Shown here: piece by piece, positions 54,770 to 62,953 of the stretch
How the letters are laid out: each line of letters opens with the position of its first letter
Position numbering within the stretch: position 1 is the first letter of the stretch
Origin: Sva-07 sp963710625
GTDB lineage: Bacteria > Actinomycetota > Acidimicrobiia > Acidimicrobiales > Ilumatobacteraceae
Direction of reading: 5' to 3'
Assembly: GCA_963710625.1 (NCBI GenBank)
Contig: CAVQBG010000001.1
Location: 1 to 64,000 of the forward strand
Length of the DNA: 64,000 nucleotides
Notes under the pieces: model-generated
Seen by the model: only the letters and a program-made list of their open reading frames with translations
Databases searched by the model: none
What the model was told of the DNA's origin: nothing
Translations under genes and position numbers: made by a program

Positions 54770-55381
54770 TCAATCGGGTTCCCACGTCGCCCACGATGTA
54801 TCCCACCACGGCCCTTCAGACTCCAGGCGTTGGACCAGTGTCTGGCCGTACCGTCGAATCCACTCGACCAGCTCCGGTGAGTAGCGACCCTCGGCCACCC
54901 GGTCGTCGAGCACCTCTTCGTCTTTCACGATGTGGGATCCGTCCGGAAAGACGACGAGGTCCAACTCGAGGTCCTGGGTCCCGAAACCGCGCTCGGTCCG
55001 CACGAACGCAGTCTGCAGGTTCAGATACCAACAGACGAACTCCCGGTCAGGTCCATCCCAGAAGTGCCACACGGCATAGTGGTCGCCGGGCCGCTGCACC
55101 ATGAGACATCCGTGGCCCTGCCACCCAACGCGGCCGTACCAGGGATGACGACCGTCAGGTGTCGGCCACTCACCGTCCGGGAACGTGAACGGGGCGCCGG
55201 GCGCCATGAAGGTGACGAGCTGCTCCGGGTCGTCATCGACGACGACGACCGGGGCTTCGAGCCACACCCCGCTCGCAGCGGTCGCCACTGTGACCTCTGC
55301 TGGCTGAAGACCCAAGACCTCGCTGCGAATGATGACGTCGCCACCACTCCAATGCGCGCTCACACTCGCATTCTCGCTCAT
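54770..55381 (-). CDS. DUF402-domain protein (nucleoside-phosphatase-like fold)
   Basis: The 203-residue protein shows the DUF402 block: HYAVWHFWDGPDREFVCWYLNLQTAFVRTERGFGTQDLELDLVVFPDGSHIVKDEEVLDDRVAEGRYSPELVEWIRR. The D-x-x-LDLVV and D-E-x-E residues form the metal site known from FomD/Ntdp-type phosphatases. It could hydrolyse a nucleotide diphosphate or a cytidylyl phosphonate-like compound. Copy f of the repeat is directly upstream. Confidence 0.9.
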   Translation of the reverse strand: MSENASVSAHWSGGDVIIRSEVLGLQPAEVTVATAASGVWLEAPVVVVDDDPEQLVTFMAPGAPFTFPDGEWPTPDGRHPWYGRVGWQGHGCLMVQRPGDHYAVWHFWDGPDREFVCWYLNLQTAFVRTERGFGTQDLELDLVVFPDGSHIVKDEEVLDDRVAEGRYSPELVEWIRRYGQTLVQRLESEGPWWDTSWATWEPD

Positions 55382-55392
55382 CTGGAGCGGGC

Positions 55393-55476
55393 GCGATTGC
55401 GTGGCGCGGGACTTGGGCCGCGATGCGGCGCGCTACGTGTTGAGAGGAACGTGATATCGGGTGTAGGAGTGTGCGG
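55393..55476 (+). repeat. Region-4 repeat, copy f
   Basis: GCGATTGCGTGGCGCGGGAC and TTGGGCCG (55413-55420) are followed 30 bases later by TGATATCGGGTGTAGGAGTG and TGCGG. The core-to-end distance is 65 bases. It is between the DUF402 and AAC(3) genes. Confidence 0.75.
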
Positions 55477-55488
55477 CCCTTTCTCTGG

Positions 55489-56661
55489 TCAGCGTCGTTG
55501 CAGTCGATGTGCTGAGATCCAGCCGACGGCGAAGTCGATCAGTTCGTGCATCGGCAGTCGTCGGATCTCGCCGGCGCCGAGTGGAGCCCTGGTCTGGGTG
55601 CCGCCGGCGGCGGCGTAGGCATCGCCGAGCATCACGAAGTCGCTTTCGTCGTAGTCGACATGGGAGTACTCCACCCAACGTTGCTGGCCGTCGATCAGCA
55701 GCGGAACACCATCTTGCGTCATGGGTGCGATTGCGCCGAGGGCACGGCATTCAGCGAGGTGGAGTGCGGTGTTGTTGGCGTGGCCCACGCCGATCAGCAC
55801 GATGTCCGCCCCGGCCGCTTCGAGACGGGCCAGCGGCGATCGATCCCCGAGGCCATCGTCCAGGTCATGTTGACCCATCAACTCGGCGGCATGTGGTCCT
55901 TGCGCGATGAACCCGACTGCGGGATGGCCGCTGTGCACGACGCCGGGGAGTCGAGCGAAGCACTCGGCGACTGCCCCCATCCCGCGTAGCGGTGTGGTCA
56001 TCGGGTCGAACGCCGGCCAGTTCGCCCGGATCGTCGGCCACCAGCTTTCGGGCACCGCGGGTGCCTGCCAATGTGACGGGTCGCTGAGCCCCGTCTGCGC
56101 GGGCATCACGATGGTGCCCTCGTCACCGACGACCGATCGCAGGGCACGGACCACCGCGACCGCGTTGCCGACCACCCATCCCAGCGCCGACAGTGAGCAG
56201 TGCACGATCACCGTCGAACCAGCCGCTACGCCGGCCGCACGCAGCGACGCCTCGACGTCGGTTTGGGTGACGGGGCGGTCCACTCGTGCGATCGCGGCGG
56301 CCTCGCCGGCCGGTTCGGGGACGACGGTCGCCTGGTGGAACCAGCATCGCCAGCCGTGCGTCGTCTGGCGCCACCATCCGCTGCGATGCACGGTCCCCGG
56401 GCCGCCGTCGTGGTGAGTCGTGTACCGCACGACGACGAGGCCGGCGATCTGCTGCCCGGTCATCGGACCGATCGTGATGCGATCCATTCCCGGCTCGGCA
56501 GCGAGCGTCGCCACGACATCGTCGCGACTCCAGACACGCCCCGATTTGCCGATCTCGACGAACTCGTCGGCGAGCAGCTCAGCAACCCGGCCAGGATCGA
56601 CGCGGCACGTCGGGTCGAGCAACTCGCGTTCCAACGCAACCGCAGCGTCGACGTCGTTCAC
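55489..56661 (-). CDS. Fusion of NTF2-like (DUF4440) domain and aminoglycoside N3-acetyltransferase AAC(3)
   Basis: In the 390-residue protein, residues 1 to about 120 form an NTF2-like domain (ERELLDPTCRVDPGRVAELLADEFVEIGKSGRVWSRDDVVATL to WWRQTTHGWRCWFHQATVV). Residues about 130-390 are a full AAC(3)-II/III-type domain with VIVHCSLSALGWVVGNAVAVVRAL, EGTIVMPAQTG, HPAVGFIAQGPHAAEL, SPLARLEAAGADIVLIGVGHANNTALHLAE and the conserved core residues. AAC(3) acetylates the 3-amino group of deoxystreptamine aminoglycosides using acetyl-CoA. Many chromosomal homologues act on other amines. The two-domain fusion is unusual. Confidence 0.88.
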   Translation of the reverse strand: MNDVDAAVALERELLDPTCRVDPGRVAELLADEFVEIGKSGRVWSRDDVVATLAAEPGMDRITIGPMTGQQIAGLVVVRYTTHHDGGPGTVHRSGWWRQTTHGWRCWFHQATVVPEPAGEAAAIARVDRPVTQTDVEASLRAAGVAAGSTVIVHCSLSALGWVVGNAVAVVRALRSVVGDEGTIVMPAQTGLSDPSHWQAPAVPESWWPTIRANWPAFDPMTTPLRGMGAVAECFARLPGVVHSGHPAVGFIAQGPHAAELMGQHDLDDGLGDRSPLARLEAAGADIVLIGVGHANNTALHLAECRALGAIAPMTQDGVPLLIDGQQRWVEYSHVDYDESDFVMLGDAYAAAGGTQTRAPLGAGEIRRLPMHELIDFAVGWISAHRLQRR

Positions 56662-56717
56662 GGCGCCGACCGTACTGCCCGCAGGACCGGGCGATGCGGG
56701 GTATCACCGAACTCGGG

Positions 56718-57158
56718 TCAGTTGAGTGGCCACGCGGCAAGGAGATCTCGTGCGATGTCGTCGCGTCGCTCTGGTGAGAGGGCGTCGCCCTCCTTGAGGT
56801 AGCCGAAGACGTCTGGACCGCGCCGGTCGGCCGGCTGGTCCGGCATGCGGGGAACGACGTGCACGTGCAGGTGAGCGAATCCTTCGGCCTCCGCGAACAG
56901 CATCACGTAGGTCTTCTCACATCCGGTGACCGAGCGAAGCGCCACCGTCGCCTTGCGGAGCAGATCGCCGAGCGTGAGTGCCTCCTCGGAGGTGAGCTCA
57001 TCGAGAGCATGCACATGGCGAAGCGGCACCAGCACGAGCCAACCGGCGAGACTCGAGTTGAAGTCGTGCGCCACCCGCCAACCGCCATCACGGACGAACC
57101 GCTCACGGAACGGTGCGTCCGGACCGGCCTGCTTGCATGCATAGCAATCAGTAGGCAT
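56718..57158 (-). CDS. HIT-family hydrolase
   Basis: The 146-residue protein has an N-terminal zinc-like pair (CYACK), the GWLVLVPLRHVHALDELTSEEA segment, and the catalytic histidine triad HLHVHVVPR. It belongs to the Hint/diadenosine-type nucleotide hydrolases that cleave P-N or P-O bonds in nucleotide conjugates. The substrate is not known. A second, broken HIT gene of similar kind lies at 58889-59405. Confidence 0.9.
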   Translation of the reverse strand: MPTDCYACKQAGPDAPFRERFVRDGGWRVAHDFNSSLAGWLVLVPLRHVHALDELTSEEALTLGDLLRKATVALRSVTGCEKTYVMLFAEAEGFAHLHVHVVPRMPDQPADRRGPDVFGYLKEGDALSPERRDDIARDLLAAWPLN

Positions 57159-57307
57159 CGACAGAGTCTTGCCGACCCGCAGTTGCGCGTCGCTCGCCCA
57201 CTCCGAATGGTCGCGGCTCGGTGCGCTACCGATCGCCGGGGCGCGGGCCCGCCGCGATCCTCGTATGTGCGGCTCGACCCATCCGGGGCGTCTGCGAGCA
57301 TGACGGC

Positions 57308-58093
57308 ATGACCTCAGACCTCGAGTTGGCTCTTCGGATGCTCGATGCCGCCGACATCGAAACCGTGTCCCTGTGGAACTCGGGCGGGGTCAGTTCGAGG
57401 CCGAAGCAGGACGGGACGCCGGTCACCGTCGCCGACACCGCAGCAGAGAACGCGATGCTCGCAGCACTGCGCAACCAGCACCGAAGCGACGGGTTCGTCG
57501 GCGAAGAGATCGGTGAGTTCATCGGCACGACCGGGCGTCGATGGATCGCCGATGGCATCGACGGCACGCGCTTCTTCGCTGCAGGTGCCACGACGTGGGG
57601 AACGCTGCTGGCACTGGAGATCGACGGCGTGATCACGCTCGGTGCGATCTCCAGCCCGCTGCAGGATCGGCGGTGGTGGGCCGTTCGAGATGACGGCGCA
57701 TTCCGCAGCACACTGGACGGTGCCGGCGCGGTCCGGCTCGCAGTGTCCGACGCTCAGCACCTGCGCCCTGACCGGGCGGCCTGCCTACCCCGCTTCGAAG
57801 CCTTGACGCAGACTCGCCAGGCGGCAGTTGTCGCACTGGCTGGAGGGCGGCCGGGCGACGTGGCGTGGAGTCACCAGCTCCGAGTGGCCGAAGGTGAACT
57901 CGACGCCTGCATCTGGTTCGCCGGAGACATCTGGGACCACGCCGCCCCATCGATCATCGTCGAAGAGGCAGGCGGGCAGTTCAGTGACCACTGGGGCGGG
58001 AAACGCCTCGACACGCGAACAGCCATCTACTCCAACGGCTCGCAGCACGACACCATCATCGACGCCCTCAAAGAGACCGCCCGCTCGACCTGA
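57308..58093 (+). CDS. Inositol monophosphatase-family phosphatase
   Basis: The 261-residue protein has PVTVADTAAENAMLAAL, a metal-binding GEEIGE, and WIADGIDGTRFFAAG (DPxDGT-type with Gly for the Pro). The usual late motif is FAGDIWDHAAPSIIVEEAGGQFSDHWG. It hydrolyses sugar or histidinol phosphates with Mg2+. The close match to HisN-type histidinol phosphatase motifs is suggestive but not decisive. It is followed by repeat copy e and a Nudix gene. Confidence 0.9.
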   Translation: MTSDLELALRMLDAADIETVSLWNSGGVSSRPKQDGTPVTVADTAAENAMLAALRNQHRSDGFVGEEIGEFIGTTGRRWIADGIDGTRFFAAGATTWGTLLALEIDGVITLGAISSPLQDRRWWAVRDDGAFRSTLDGAGAVRLAVSDAQHLRPDRAACLPRFEALTQTRQAAVVALAGGRPGDVAWSHQLRVAEGELDACIWFAGDIWDHAAPSIIVEEAGGQFSDHWGGKRLDTRTAIYSNGSQHDTIIDALKETARST

Positions 58094-58122
58094 TCCGGGT
58101 GCCAGAGGTCCGGATCGGTGAC

Positions 58123-58206
58123 GCGATTACGTGACGCGAGAGTTGGGCCGGAGTGCAGTGCTCGACCTGCAGGTGCACTCCTGATTCTGGGCGCCGAAGT
58201 GTGCGG
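58123..58206 (+). repeat. Region-4 repeat, copy e
   Basis: Left motif GCGATTACGTGACGCGAG, core GTTGGGCCG (58142-58150), a perfect 8-bp inner stem GGAGTGCA/TGCACTCC (58150-58157 with 58174-58181), and right motif TGATTCTGGGCGCCGAAGTG with TGCGG. It gives the best view of the hairpin: a terminal loop of variable sequence closed by an inner stem, then imperfectly paired outer arms. Confidence 0.85.
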
Positions 58207-58248
58207 CGAACCGAGGCCGGGATCGCGCACTGTTGCCGGTGGGGAAAG

Positions 58249-58749
58249 ATGGGCGCCGTGACCGACAATGCTGCCGAGCCGCTCCCGTCGTGGTACCAGC
58301 CCACGGCGCAAGTCGCCACAGGGCTGGTCTTCACTGACGAAGCGGGGCGCATCCTGCTGGTCAAGCCGACCTACAACGACGTCTGGCACCTACCCGGCGG
58401 CGTCGTCGAGGCCGGCGAGTCCCCGGCCGCGGCGGCCATCCGAGAGGTCAAAGAGGAGCTCGGCCTCGACGTCGAGGTAGGACGCCTCATGGGTGTTGAC
58501 TATCGCCCGCCGACCCCCGGCGGTCGTGGGAGCGCGCTTCGGTTCGTGTTCGATGGCGGCGCACTCACGTCGACGCAGATCGAATGCATCGTCTTGCCTG
58601 CCGACGAGATTCGTGAATGGAGATACGTGAGCGTCGACGAGCTCGACGCCCACGTGATTCCTGTCTTGGCAAGCCGTCTCAGGCACATGCTCGCCGGTCA
58701 CGTCTACCTCGAGGAAGGCAGGCCAGTCAGACCACCTTCCGAGGCTTGA
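58249..58749 (+). CDS. Nudix hydrolase
   Basis: The 166-residue product (ATG 58249, GTG at 58258 possible) has the Nudix box GGVVEAGESPAAAAIREVKEELGLDVEVG, matching GX5EX7REUXEEXGU. It is preceded by ATGLVFTDEAGRILLVKPTYNDVWHLPGG. It hydrolyses a nucleoside diphosphate linked to another moiety. The substrate is unknown. Confidence 0.93.
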   Translation: MGAVTDNAAEPLPSWYQPTAQVATGLVFTDEAGRILLVKPTYNDVWHLPGGVVEAGESPAAAAIREVKEELGLDVEVGRLMGVDYRPPTPGGRGSALRFVFDGGALTSTQIECIVLPADEIREWRYVSVDELDAHVIPVLASRLRHMLAGHVYLEEGRPVRPPSEA

Positions 58750-58888
58750 CGACGCAGGTCCAAGCATCCGCGTTCAAGGCGACCGTTCCGACGAAGGACC
58801 AACGCAGCGGGCCGTTCCCGAGCGGGGGCCCGATGTCCTCGACGGGATTGCGTGTTGGTGTCATCGCGTACGGATCACCGGTGTGGCC

Positions 58889-59405
58889 TCACGGCTTCGG
58901 CCACGCCTGTCGCAGCAGACCGGCTCGGTGACGGAGTTCGTCTGCGTCAGCGACGCTGCCCGTGGAGCCGTAGAAGCGATCATCTCTCCATCGCGGGACG
59001 ACGTGGACGTGGTAGTGCCAGACGTCTTTGGTTGCCGTCGGGTTCGTTGTGCTGACGCGTGGAGACGCCGTCGCATCCGAATGCTGCCTTCATGGCGATG
59101 GCCGCTGAGCGAACGGCTTGCTGAATTGGCGTGCCGAGTTCGACTGGGAGGTCGTAGATGTATTCGTGGTGATCGTTCGGGATGACGAGCACCGCTCCCG
59201 GGTTCCTCGGCCACCACTTCGGGTTCATCTTCACGAAGACGTGGTCGTCGCGATGAAGGAACTCGAGTGGGAAGTCAGACGCCGCTGTTGTCCGATTTTG
59301 ACAGAAGGGGCAGTGGTAGCCGGGATGCTCGTGGTTGTACACGTTGTCATCTTCGTTGGCGGATCGAGGGAGCACGCGCCCACGAGGAACCCGTTGGTGG
59401 TCCAA
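58889..59405 (-). pseudogene. HIT-family protein, single-base frameshift
   Basis: The first part reads YHCPFCQNR, GAVLVIPNDHHEYIYDLPVELGTPIQQAVRSAAIAMKAAFGCDGVSTRQHNEPDGNQ. At CAAAGA near 59030 the coding frame shifts, and removing one A gives DVWHYHVHVVPRWRDDRFYGS with the HIT triad (H-V-H-V) and a normal C-terminus ending at 58889. The full protein would be about 150-170 residues. It is either inactivated or a sequence error. Confidence 0.75.
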
Positions 59406-59432
59406 GGCTCCGGACTGTGATTCCCGGTCGCC

Positions 59433-60029
59433 TTATGTGTGCGTGCGCAACGCAGACTGCGCCGATCGCCGAATTCCATCGAGGGCTGTCGGGATCTTCA
59501 TCCACCAGCTTCCAAGACCTGCGCATGGTGTCACGAAGACCCGATCGGCGTCGGACGGGTGCTGGCGCAGCCAATACCTCCTCGCCCAGGCGGCATGGAC
59601 CGGATCGGAGACGAGAATGACCACGGCGCTGTCCGCAACCAGGGTGGACGAGAACTTGACGTTGGACCACGTGTTCATCGATTCCGATTCAAGGATGGTG
59701 ATCGCTGGATCGATGCCCACTGCGACGGCGAGTTCCGCCATTACCGACGCCTCGGTTGGCCCGCTACGGGTCGGCCCGCCTGAGAGAACGACTCGATCTG
59801 CACCGTGGCGGTCGATCGTCTTCTTGGCGAGTTTGACTCGCCATTTCTGAACGGGGTGCGGTCGGCCGCCGCGCCACGACGGGTAACCCAGAACCACCAC
59901 CGATGTGTTTCCGCTTTCAGGCACACGGAGCGAAGCCGCGCGACTGTGCATCACTTCGGCCAGGACGCCGAACGAGACGAAGCTGACGACGACCGATCGG
60001 AGGATCGTGTCGCGTTGGGGCGCATGCAC
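59433..60029 (-). CDS. YdcF/ElyC-like DUF218 protein
   Basis: The 198-residue product has SVVVLGYPSWRGGRPHPVQKWRVKLAKKTIDRHGADRVVLSGGPTRSGPTEASVMAELAVAVGIDPAITILESESMNTWSNVKFSS, the DUF218 sequence with its SGG, E-A and E-x-x-S-x-N-T motifs. An N-terminal hydrophobic stretch (SVVVSFVSFGVLAEVM) may be a membrane anchor. The family is linked to envelope polymer metabolism, with no proven reaction. Repeat copy c lies directly upstream. Confidence 0.85.
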   Translation of the reverse strand: MHAPQRDTILRSVVVSFVSFGVLAEVMHSRAASLRVPESGNTSVVVLGYPSWRGGRPHPVQKWRVKLAKKTIDRHGADRVVLSGGPTRSGPTEASVMAELAVAVGIDPAITILESESMNTWSNVKFSSTLVADSAVVILVSDPVHAAWARRYWLRQHPSDADRVFVTPCAGLGSWWMKIPTALDGIRRSAQSALRTHT

Positions 60030-60090
60030 GGTCGGATTATGCCAAGGTCCGCAACCGACAGTCGCCGGACGGGCACGGCCGATGGGAGCG

Positions 60091-60175
60091 GGGATTATGT
60101 GACGTGCGACTTGGGCCGAACCCGAGTGGCCCTCGGTCGGCGGATGTCGGGTTACGGCGCTCGCATTATGTGCGG
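60091..60175 (+). repeat. Region-4 repeat, copy c
   Basis: GGGATTATGTGACGTGCGAC, then TTGGGCCGAACCCGAG, and at the right TCGGGTTACGGC followed by CGCATTATGTGCGG. The arms GCCGAACCCGA and TCGGGTTACGGC pair with one extrahelical base, as in folded attC sites. It is between the YdcF gene and the anti-sigma-like gene. Confidence 0.85.
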
Positions 60176-60231
60176 TTCAAACGTGGTCCCGTGGCCCGAC
60201 GGAGAGTGCCGTCCGATCACCACCGACAGGG

Positions 60232-60996
60232 CTAGCTGAGACCGCCGGTGCCAAGCAGGGTGCCGTCTGCTGCGTATGCGTCGATTCGCACGAAGATGTC
60301 CACCGACGGCGGTGGGCTCGGCGGCGGCGAGGCTTCGACTGGTAGGTCGGCAAGGACCACGAAGTAGCCCTCGGGCGAGGTGACGTCGACGCGAATGGTC
60401 CCTTCGGTGGTCACGATGTCGACAGCGGCAGCGCCGGCGGGTGCTTGCCCGAGGAACGTGAAGTGGCCGAGTCCGGTTCCGTCTCTGGGATCGACGCTGA
60501 GGGTGTAGTTGGTCCACGGCAGCTGCGGGTGGGCGACTGCTCGACTCACCGGACCGCAGCCGCCACCGCCGAAGGCGGCACCACTTTCGAAGAGGAGGTC
60601 CCCGTGAGAGTTGGCGTCATCCACCGTCCAGTACTCGACCGTGCGTCCGTCGCTGGTGGTGCTTGCGACGAGGCGGGCGTTCTCGGAGCTGATGTCACAC
60701 CTCATCTCATCGACGAGTTCGGCCTGGTCTGAGTTGAGCCGGTCAGCGACGACTGCGTACGTGACCCCCGCGCCGGTCGCAACAACGACTCCGACCGCGA
60801 GGCCGGCAAACAGGTTCCTTCGGCGTCGTGTCGGCGTGGATCGGACCGGTTGTGGTCGTTCGATGGCGGGCGTGGTGCTGTTCATGACGTTCTCCATGAG
60901 GTCGGCTTCCCCGACTCGCAGGTCCAGTGCTTGAACGTCGGTGTTGCTGTACATCGACTGCGCCACGAGGAGGTCGAGTTCTTCGTCGTTCATCAC
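60232..60996 (-). CDS. Anti-sigma-factor-like single-pass membrane protein
   Basis: The 254-residue protein has a cytosolic N-terminus (MMNDEELDLLVAQSMYSNTDVQALDLRVGEADLMENVM), one membrane helix (RNLFAGLAVGVVVATGAGVTYAVVA), and an outer domain of about 170 residues with a few Cys and a Pro-rich stretch. Its start overlaps the stop of the ECF sigma gene by four bases, the typical arrangement of a membrane anti-sigma factor. The cytosolic part lacks an obvious ZAS zinc motif, so the assignment rests on context. Confidence 0.6.
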   Translation of the reverse strand: MMNDEELDLLVAQSMYSNTDVQALDLRVGEADLMENVMNSTTPAIERPQPVRSTPTRRRRNLFAGLAVGVVVATGAGVTYAVVADRLNSDQAELVDEMRCDISSENARLVASTTSDGRTVEYWTVDDANSHGDLLFESGAAFGGGGCGPVSRAVAHPQLPWTNYTLSVDPRDGTGLGHFTFLGQAPAGAAAVDIVTTEGTIRVDVTSPEGYFVVLADLPVEASPPPSPPPSVDIFVRIDAYAADGTLLGTGGLS

Positions 60997-61598
60997 CGGG
61001 CTCCTTCAGCTCGGGGGAAGCGGAGAGACTGTCTCTCTGTTCGTTCATGTCCGGCGCCGTCGATGCGTTTCGTTCTGGTCGCGGATTCCTGCGGCGCCTC
61101 CGTTGCGAGCGCTGAGCGCAGCTTGTTGCGCGCTCGATGCAGGTGAGTGCGCACGGTGTTCTGCTTCATGTCGAGCACCACAGCGATCTCTGCGGGACTG
61201 AGTTGCTCGGCCGCGGTCAGAGTCAGTACTTCGTGTTCAACCGGGGTCAGCAACTTCATTGCGGCGGCGACCTGGGCGGCCAACGCCGGGTCCGCGACTG
61301 TCGGGGCTTCAAGAGCGTCGTCGAGTTGTGATCGGAGCTTCTCGGCGAGGCGTCTTTGCCTCCGTTGGGTGCGGTCGCCGTTGGCGATGACGTTCCGAGC
61401 GACGCCGTAGAGCCACAGGATCGTTTCGGGTTCGTCCGGCACGACGTCAAGTCGACGCCACGCCGTCAACATCGTCTCGGCGACCACATCAGCGGCATCC
61501 GCCGGCGTTGCAGTGCGTCGAAGCGCGTAGCCCAACAGTGCGCGCGTGTGGGCTTGGTAGGCCGCTCTGAACTTGATCTCGTCGGGACACTCCCGCAC
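60993..61598 (-). CDS. ECF-type RNA polymerase sigma factor
   Basis: The GTG at 61598 has GGAGG five bases upstream, giving 201 residues. Region 2 reads AAYQAHTRALLGYALRRTATPADAADVVAETMLTAWRRLDVVPDEPETILWLYGVARNVIAN. Region 4 reads LTPVEHEVLTLTAAEQLSPAEIAVVLDMKQNTVRTHLHRARNKLRSAL, with its HTH. It would direct polymerase to a small regulon, probably including its own promoter, under control of the coupled membrane protein. It is an unusual passenger for a cassette-like segment, bounded by repeat copies b and c. Confidence 0.92.
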   Translation of the reverse strand: MRECPDEIKFRAAYQAHTRALLGYALRRTATPADAADVVAETMLTAWRRLDVVPDEPETILWLYGVARNVIANGDRTQRRQRRLAEKLRSQLDDALEAPTVADPALAAQVAAAMKLLTPVEHEVLTLTAAEQLSPAEIAVVLDMKQNTVRTHLHRARNKLRSALATEAPQESATRTKRIDGAGHERTERQSLRFPRAEGAR

Positions 61599-61697
61599 CA
61601 GCACCTCCGTTGTCGCACAGCTTGCTCTACGACATGTCCGCGAGGCCGAAGACCGTTTCAAACTTCTCGGACGGTTGGGTTCGCTTCCAGGCCGGTC

Positions 61698-61781
61698 GGG
61701 ATTATCTCGTGTCACGCTTGGGCCGAACCCGAGTGGTCGGTCGGAACCGTGCAGCGTGATTCTGCGTGGTGAAGTGTGCGG
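61698..61781 (+). repeat. Region-4 repeat, copy b
   Basis: GGATTATCTCGTGTCACGC with TTGGGCCGAACCCGAGTGG at the left. TGATTCTGCGTGGTGAAGTG and TGCGGG follow at the right. The left 28 bases agree with copy a at all but one position, and the right 25 agree closely with copies e and g, so it links the two variants. It is upstream of the sigma gene and of the plus-strand gene at 61853. Confidence 0.85.
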
Positions 61782-61852
61782 GTCCGAGGCCTGGCTTAGC
61801 GTCGGACCAAGGCATCGGCAGCGCTGGCCCGTGTGAGGTGTCATCATTGGCG

Positions 61853-62341
61853 ATGGCCACTCTCTGGAGTCGCATCCCTGCGTGGGCGGATTGGGTGGTG
61901 GCAGCAATCGCTGCGATCGTCGTGCTCAACATCAACGTCACGACCGCCGGGGACCCGTTGAGCGGGGTGGGACTCTCGGCTGGAGCCACGTCCGTGGGAA
62001 TCACGGAAGGCGCACGCTCAACGTTCTACGGTGCGCTCGTCGTGGGTGGGGTGCTGCTGACGGCGACCGGGCTGATCATTTCCACGTCCGATCGCCGGTG
62101 GCGGATGGTAGGGGGACTCCTCACGAGGACCTTCGCTGGGGTGTCCCTCGCTGGGGTGCTGGGGCTGCTGCTCGACTATCGCGATGGTCCGGTCCGCACG
62201 GTGCAACTTTTCGTGTACTTGATGCTGGCTCTCGGCGTTGTGCGGCTCGCCAGGGTCGCAGCACTCGCAACTAGCGACGCGCCGCTGGATCCTGACTCGG
62301 ACCGAAGCGCCACACCGCGACCGTCGGACGCTCGTCGCTGA
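61853..62341 (+). CDS. Multi-pass membrane protein of unknown function
   Basis: The 162-residue protein has an N-terminal helix (WADWVVAAIAAIVVLNINVTTAG), two central helices (FYGALVVGGVLLTATGLIIST; GVSLAGVLGLLLDY) and a fourth (VQLFVYLMLALGVVRLARVAAL). I recognise no family. It is followed on the same strand by a lipoprotein gene. Confidence 0.7.
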   Translation: MATLWSRIPAWADWVVAAIAAIVVLNINVTTAGDPLSGVGLSAGATSVGITEGARSTFYGALVVGGVLLTATGLIISTSDRRWRMVGGLLTRTFAGVSLAGVLGLLLDYRDGPVRTVQLFVYLMLALGVVRLARVAALATSDAPLDPDSDRSATPRPSDARR

Positions 62342-62378
62342 CGCACCGGCGCGGACTGAGCTGCGAGCTCTCGGCATC

Positions 62379-62762
62379 GTGTCGTCGAACGTGGGGTGTG
62401 CGAGGAGTCGACGGCAGCGGTCTTCTTGGGGCGTCCGTTCACTCGTGCTCGGTTCGATCCTGGTCGTGGCTGTCTCCGGCGCCTGCAGCGGAAGAACCGA
62501 CGCCGAGGTGCAGGAAGTGTCGGTTCAGGACGAGGGCACGACACTCGTGTTCCAGGTCAACACCTGCAACGAGGACCGCACCAGCGTGTCAGTGGTCGAG
62601 TCCGACACCGAGATCGTCGTGACGGCATCCACTCGGACCAGCTTCGGCTGCAGCGGAGGTGACGACTGCTCCGATCCCCGGTCTGTTCAGCTGGACGAAC
62701 CTCTCGGCGACCGCCAGATCCTCGACGAAGACGGAAACGAAATCCGCCGAATCGATCCATAG
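62379..62762 (+). CDS. Small lipoprotein
   Basis: From GTG at 62379 (or 62391) the product is about 127 residues. It has a basic start (RSRRQRSS), a hydrophobic stretch (SLVLGSILVVAVSGAC) with a lipobox Cys, and then a mature part of about 95 residues with two further Cys pairs (NTCNEDRTS; FGCSGGDDCSDP). It is probably attached to the outer membrane-facing leaflet. No family was recognised. Confidence 0.65.
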   Translation: MSSNVGCARSRRQRSSWGVRSLVLGSILVVAVSGACSGRTDAEVQEVSVQDEGTTLVFQVNTCNEDRTSVSVVESDTEIVVTASTRTSFGCSGGDDCSDPRSVQLDEPLGDRQILDEDGNEIRRIDP

Positions 62763-62805
62763 CAATCCAGAATGCTGTGGCCCGGTCGCTGTCGGGCCAC
62801 CCGGT

Positions 62806-62890
62806 CGGGGTTATCTCTCGCGCACGCCCGGGCCGTTACAGGGTCGGCCTCGCCGATCGCATCAGGACTACGGAGCCCCGGTTGCGGGTG
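62806..62890 (+). repeat. Region-4 repeat, degenerate copy i
   Basis: GGGGTTATCTCTCGCGCACG followed by CCCGGGCCGTTACAG follows the left-half pattern of copies a and b with substitutions. The right half is only loosely similar. It is located between the lipoprotein gene and the leftward gene ending at 62954. Confidence 0.45.
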
Positions 62891-62953
62891 GTCCGCACTC
62901 ACTCGGATCTGTCGCGGCTCACGTGTCCGCGTGGGGGTCAGCCGTCGCTGCGG

